Positions 60,300-64,000 of a DNA stretch of 64,000 nt are shown here, piece after piece (position 1 is the stretch's first letter; the number at the start of each line of letters is the position of its first letter). This stretch comes from Callipepla californica brunnescens (taxonomy: Eukaryota > Chordata > Aves > Galliformes > Odontophoridae), in contig JALIRH010000108.1 of assembly GCA_023055505.1 (NCBI GenBank), forward strand, positions 496,001-560,000. Direction: 5' to 3'. The notes beneath the pieces were generated by a model that was given only the letters and a program-made list of their open reading frames with translations, was not told the DNA's origin and did not search any database. The translations under genes were made by a program, and so were the position numbers.

Positions 60300-61072
60300 G
60301 CAGACGAACCGACACAGGAGCATTACGTGCGGAGTACAGCACGTTCCCCGGCTCCCCGCTCCCAGAGACAGCGGGCAGGACACGGACACACGGGCACAAC
60401 CGCTCCCAGAGGACGCAGCCGCACCGAATAAGCAGCGGACAGCCCCGACGGACACACGGACAGCCGGCAGGACGGGCTGGAGGCGGCAGGGCGGCCGCAC
60501 ACCGCACTCCCGCTCACTCCCTCCGCGAAGCACCGGTGCCCCCCCACGCGTGTCCGCGGCCCCCCCCAGCCCCGGCCCCTACCTCGCACCGCCGGGTCAG
60601 GAGAGCCGTCCGCCGCCGCGCTCCGCCCGACCCGTGCCGCACCACGCCGCGCTGTGCCGTGCCGGTGGCGGGCGGGCGGCGCTGCGGCCCCGGCCTCCCG
60701 CGGGCCCTGCGCACGGCGCGCCGCGGCCCGCCGCCCCTTTGTGCCGCCCCCGCCTGCAGGTAGGGCCGCGCCGCGGCGTCGCCGCCCCCCCCCCCCCCCC
60801 CCAACTCCCAGCGGCGGCTCGGCCGGGCCCCCCCCCGGGCGGCGGGGACGGCGGCGGGGCGGGGGGCGCGGGCCCCACCGGGCGGGAGGGGGACGCTGGG
60901 GCGGGCTCCATGGCAACCGGATGTAAGCGGCGGCGCTCTAGCCGCCGCGGCGCGGTTCGTCTCTGTGGTAACGCGGAAGTGCGCCGGGCCGGGAGCGGCG
61001 GAGGCGCGGGGGGAGGTGAGGCGTGCGGCGCCGCTGTCCGCTCGGCATCCCGCATCGCCCTGCCCCGCGCGG
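60300..61072. promoter_or_regulatory. CpG island, likely bidirectional SLC4A3/STK11IP promoter
   Basis: A sharply CpG-rich stretch lies immediately before the STK11IP start codon. It includes an ETS-type site CGGAAGTG (60,974-60,981) and an RFX-like half-site CCATGGCAAC (60,908-60,917). A C18-type tract lies near 60,787-60,803. On the minus strand GCGAG|GTAGGG (exon side ending at 60,583) would make a reasonable donor for an untranslated first exon of SLC4A3. Use in both directions is inferred from gene orientation. Confidence 0.6.
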
Positions 61073-61127
61073 ATGGCGGCGGCGGAGCCGTTGGTGAGCG
61101 GCCTGGCGCGGCTGCTGCAGGACACAG
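61073..61127 (+). CDS. STK11IP: STK11IP coding exon 1
   Basis: The ATG is followed by GCGGCGGCG ([18 protein letters not shown]) and the donor CACAG|GTGAGC. The exon lies inside the CpG island. Confidence 0.92.
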
Positions 61128-63225
61128 GTGAGCGGCGGCCGCTCGGGGTGGAGGGAGGCCCGGCCGGAGGCAGCGCTCACGGGCCTGCTGTGCTCTCCCT
61201 TTCCCGTAGGAGACCTGGTCCTGGACGGCTCCAGCACGCTGACGCTGCTCACCCCCACGCTGCAGCACCTCACGCGGCTCTTCGAGCAGCACCTGGGCTC
61301 CCGCAACCAGCACCGAGGCTTCGTGGCCCTGCCCTCCCACCCCGCCGAGACCGCCGCTATCCTCCAGGCACAGTTCCTCTTCGATATGTTGCAGAAAACG
61401 CACTCTCTCAAGGTCTGTACTGCCCGAACCGGGCTGGGAGCGGCAGCAGAGGTTAAACGGGCCCGAAAGAAGGGCATTGCACGTATGGGCTGCCCCTAGG
61501 AGCTGTGGCTCGGCCTGCAGGTCTGTGTGTTTCCCCGTGAGGCAAGTGGGGCACAACGGTTTGACTGGTGCTGGGGGAGTTTTACAGCAGCGTGCTGAGC
61601 TGAAGATCAGAGTGAGGGCCCAGAGCCTGTGCAGAAATACAGCTCCTGCGACAGGGCAAGGAAGGGAAGGGCTCTGAGTCAGGAGGATGTTGTGGTCAGT
61701 ACTTGTATTAGTCAAATAACAGGCCCGGGGCAGAGGGCAAGCTGCTTGCTGTAGTGTCAGCTTGTTCAGATTCCTAAGCCAGTAGAAAAACAGAGAAAGG
61801 AGATGGTTAAGTTCTCTGGACGCACAACAGAGATGGCATCTGACGTGAACTTTGTTAAAATTGACCGTGGTTGCTTCCCAGAATGAGTGTCCCCTGCAAA
61901 TGTTCCTGCTCAACATGCTGCATGCGCGCTGGCAGCAGCGGGCGGTGATTCATTGCTGCCATGGCTGTAGCTGTGAAAGCCGTAGTGCTGAGGAGGCCCT
62001 GGGACGTCTGTTCTGCACCTGATGAGTCACTTCTGCGTGCTGGTAGCTGGCAGAGATGGTCTCTCTGGTTCTACCCTGGTGTCTGCAGTGGGAGCATTAA
62101 CTGCTTCATTGCTTCCTTTGTCTGAAGGATTGTTTATGTGTTGTCCACTGAAAGAAATGGAAAGGAGCTGAGTCTAATAAGCTCCTTTGTGGTATATGAA
62201 TGTGGTCTTAACTATCCTGGTAAAAGAGCCTGTGGCTGCACTACAGAATGCAGCCACTTCAGTCTGATTGTCACAGTGTCTTGGAGACCAATGTTAATTT
62301 CCATGTACCTGCTTGTGATTTGCCTTATTTGGCCCATTCTAGTGAAATGTACATGCACGTGTCTCACCAATGCTCTAGTTCCACTTAGCTGCTTGATAAC
62401 CGTAGCTCCAGCAGCTAGGTTTGTTTTTATTTACTGAGGATCCCAGCTGTCAGACATTCTGAAAGTGGTGAAACCAGGTGAGCAAGGGAGAAGAAATGGA
62501 TCTGTGTGGTCAGGCAGCCTTGTGCTAACTAACCTGCTTTTCTGTTGGATCTTTGTTGAGCTGTGGGACCATGAGACAGTATAGATGGCAGTATGGAGGG
62601 CATTAAATAATGTTAAATAACAGAGCATGTTATTTAACACCTGAGCTGGAGAAGGGGCCCATTCGTGGTACATCAACAGTATTGTTTCACAAGCATTGCT
62701 TTATCAACTGGGGCTTATATGAGACTTCTTTTCTGATTTTTCTAGCTCATTCATGTTCCAAACTGTGCTTTACAATCTACCGTGAAGATATTCCCTTTCA
62801 AGTCCCTCCGGCATTTGGAAGTAAGTACAGGAGGCAGAACTGGCTTTCAGTCTTGCAGTGTGCCTTCTGTTTACTTAGTTTTGTGGTTGCAGAATGCCTC
62901 TACTCCTAAAAACTGGTTTGGCTTTTGTGGTCTGCTACAAGGCTACATCTAAACTGCAACACTTGCTTAGGGCGCAGCCTGGGTGTGAACAATGGTTAGA
63001 GTGCTGGGGAGGGGGGGCTCCAGCATGAAATGGGAGACTCCTTGTGAGGTGGGTCTGGAATGGCAGCTGCTCTTGCACTGTAATATTTTGATGTATATTA
63101 TCATCCTTACTTTTTCATCACTGCTGCAGTTGAGGTCTGTCCCTCCACATTGCCTCCGGGGTCTGCGATTTGTCTATTCTCAGCTGGAATCTTTAACCTG
63201 CTCCAAATGTATCAGTACTCTGGAG
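61073..63225 (+). CDS. STK11IP: STK11IP, serine/threonine kinase 11 (LKB1) interacting protein, 5' part
   Basis: Four coding exons join in phase: 61,073-61,127 (ending with one base of a Gly codon), 61,210-61,412, 62,746-62,820 and 63,130-63,225. They encode the first 143 residues of a protein that is over 1,000 aa in human. Matches include [49 protein letters not shown] and [16 protein letters not shown], which lead into the leucine-rich repeats. STK11IP is a cytoplasmic protein reported to bind LKB1 and SMAD4. The gene runs off the right edge; no further exon was found in the last 775 bases. Confidence 0.94.
61210..61412 (+). CDS. STK11IP: STK11IP coding exon 2
   Basis: It runs from the acceptor TTTCCCGTAG to CTCAAG|GTCTGT and encodes [20 protein letters not shown] through MLQKTHSLK. 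Confidence 0.95.
62746..62820 (+). CDS. STK11IP: STK11IP coding exon 3
   Basis: Twenty-five codons beginning [20 protein letters not shown] lie between TTTTTCTAG and GTAAGT, phase 0 at both ends. The exon falls outside the longer open frames of this region, but the match to human is clear. Confidence 0.93.
63130..63225 (+). CDS. STK11IP: STK11IP coding exon 4
   Basis: Thirty-two codons beginning [20 protein letters not shown] lie between CTGCTGCAG and GTGAGT, phase 0. This is the start of the leucine-rich-repeat region. Confidence 0.95.
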
Positions 63226-64000
63226 GTGAGTGTCTCTGTGCAGCTCACAGGGAGCTGCATAGGTGATCAAACAGGGAAATATGGGGGCAGCGTTAAGCAC
63301 CATATCAATCCATATCATATACAGCCTTTTCTCCCTTCCCCTTTCTGGTGTCCTACCCCGCAAATAACGATGAAGTGTTCCCTGGTTAATTACGTCTGTG
63401 CTCTCCAGTCTCCCTTTAAGCTGCTTGAGAACTTTTGGCTCTGGCCAGTATTTGTAGTGGCTCAGTTTATCTCTGCCCATTTCTCCATTCAAAGTTCTGT
63501 AGCTGGTCAGGGTTTATTTGGTTGTATCTCAGCAATCTTAAGTTAGAGCTGATTGTCAGAAGGAAGCTCTGTGCCCTGATGCCTTATCTGCACTCTTGTA
63601 CTGCGGGTTTCTGAGACGTGAAGGCAAGCTCCAGCCATGGAAAACTGAGTAGTGTGGGTCATATTAGCTGTGGGGCTGTGGGCTTCTGTATGGCTTGGAA
63701 GCAACTGCCTGCTGGGGAGCAGTGGCCACTCCTGAGAGTGCAAAGAGCACTTTGAGGGATTCTTCAGCCTATCAGAGCATGAGTTGTTTGACCAGAGCAC
63801 GTGTATCTGATCGCTGGGTCCATCCTTGATGGAGGTCTGAAAAAGTTTTTGTTTAGATGAACCTGTGCTTAGTTTTCAGTCTCTGAACTGTAACATGTTA
63901 GGTTAACTATTGCTGAAAGCAAAAGCATCTCCTCATCTTTCTGAATATCTAACTGTGGATTTGCCACCACCTCCAAATACTTGGCAATGACTTATAAGAC
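63226..64000 (+). other. STK11IP: STK11IP intron 4 (continues past the window)
   Basis: No exon resembling the next human segment is present. The sequence is unremarkable. Confidence 0.7.

Noticed and set aside
60244..61916. Long frames over the CpG island on both strands (295 codons plus, 439 codons minus)
   Set aside because: They are Pro/Arg/Ala-rich by composition and overlap the real STK11IP exons 1 and 2, whose frame is fixed by homology.

Overview
The window is vertebrate nuclear DNA, almost certainly from a bird and probably a galliform such as chicken. The reasons are CR1 LINE fragments with the chicken-type 3' region, intron-rich genes with GT-AG splicing, CpG-island promoters and orthologues of human SLC4A3 and STK11IP. 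No bacterial, organellar or CRISPR features are present.

Layout. Positions 1-11,150 are AT-rich DNA in which I can support no gene; they hold simple repeats, a CR1 copy (about 6,678-7,615) and a smaller CR1 piece. At 11.2-12.1 kb there is a compact promoter (three E2F-type boxes, an inverted CCAAT box, a TATA box) followed by a CGG-rich island and minisatellite. From about 13.33 to 24.72 kb lies a GC-rich higher-order tandem array. It has six full units, of about 2.1 kb (long) or exactly 1,591 bp (short), plus a partial terminal unit. Units are nearly identical, are packed with short palindromes of the form CCYG-TANN-CRGG, and each carries two exon-like modules flanked by splice consensus. 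The last module runs into unique sequence with AATAAA at 24,856. Promoter, array and terminal exon together look like one plus-strand, probably non-coding, repeated-exon transcription unit. I do not recognise it.

Positions 24.9-28.9 kb are again without a supportable gene, apart from a 30-bp minisatellite. An uncharacterised plus-strand protein gene (28,866-30,041, about 357 aa, helical and leucine-rich) ends tail-to-tail with SLC4A3. SLC4A3 (anion exchanger AE3) fills 56,871-32,397 on the minus strand. I resolved 22 coding exons whose phases all join, giving 3,861 nt and 1,286 aa. An internal alternative first exon (50,172-49,977) would give a shorter, cardiac-type isoform of 1,050 aa. One intron appears to use a GC donor.

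A CpG island at about 60.3-61.1 kb separates SLC4A3 from STK11IP, whose first four coding exons (61,073-63,225) run rightwards out of the window. The two genes are head to head. AE3 is a plasma-membrane chloride/bicarbonate exchanger and STK11IP is an LKB1-binding leucine-rich-repeat protein; nothing here shows a functional link beyond proximity.
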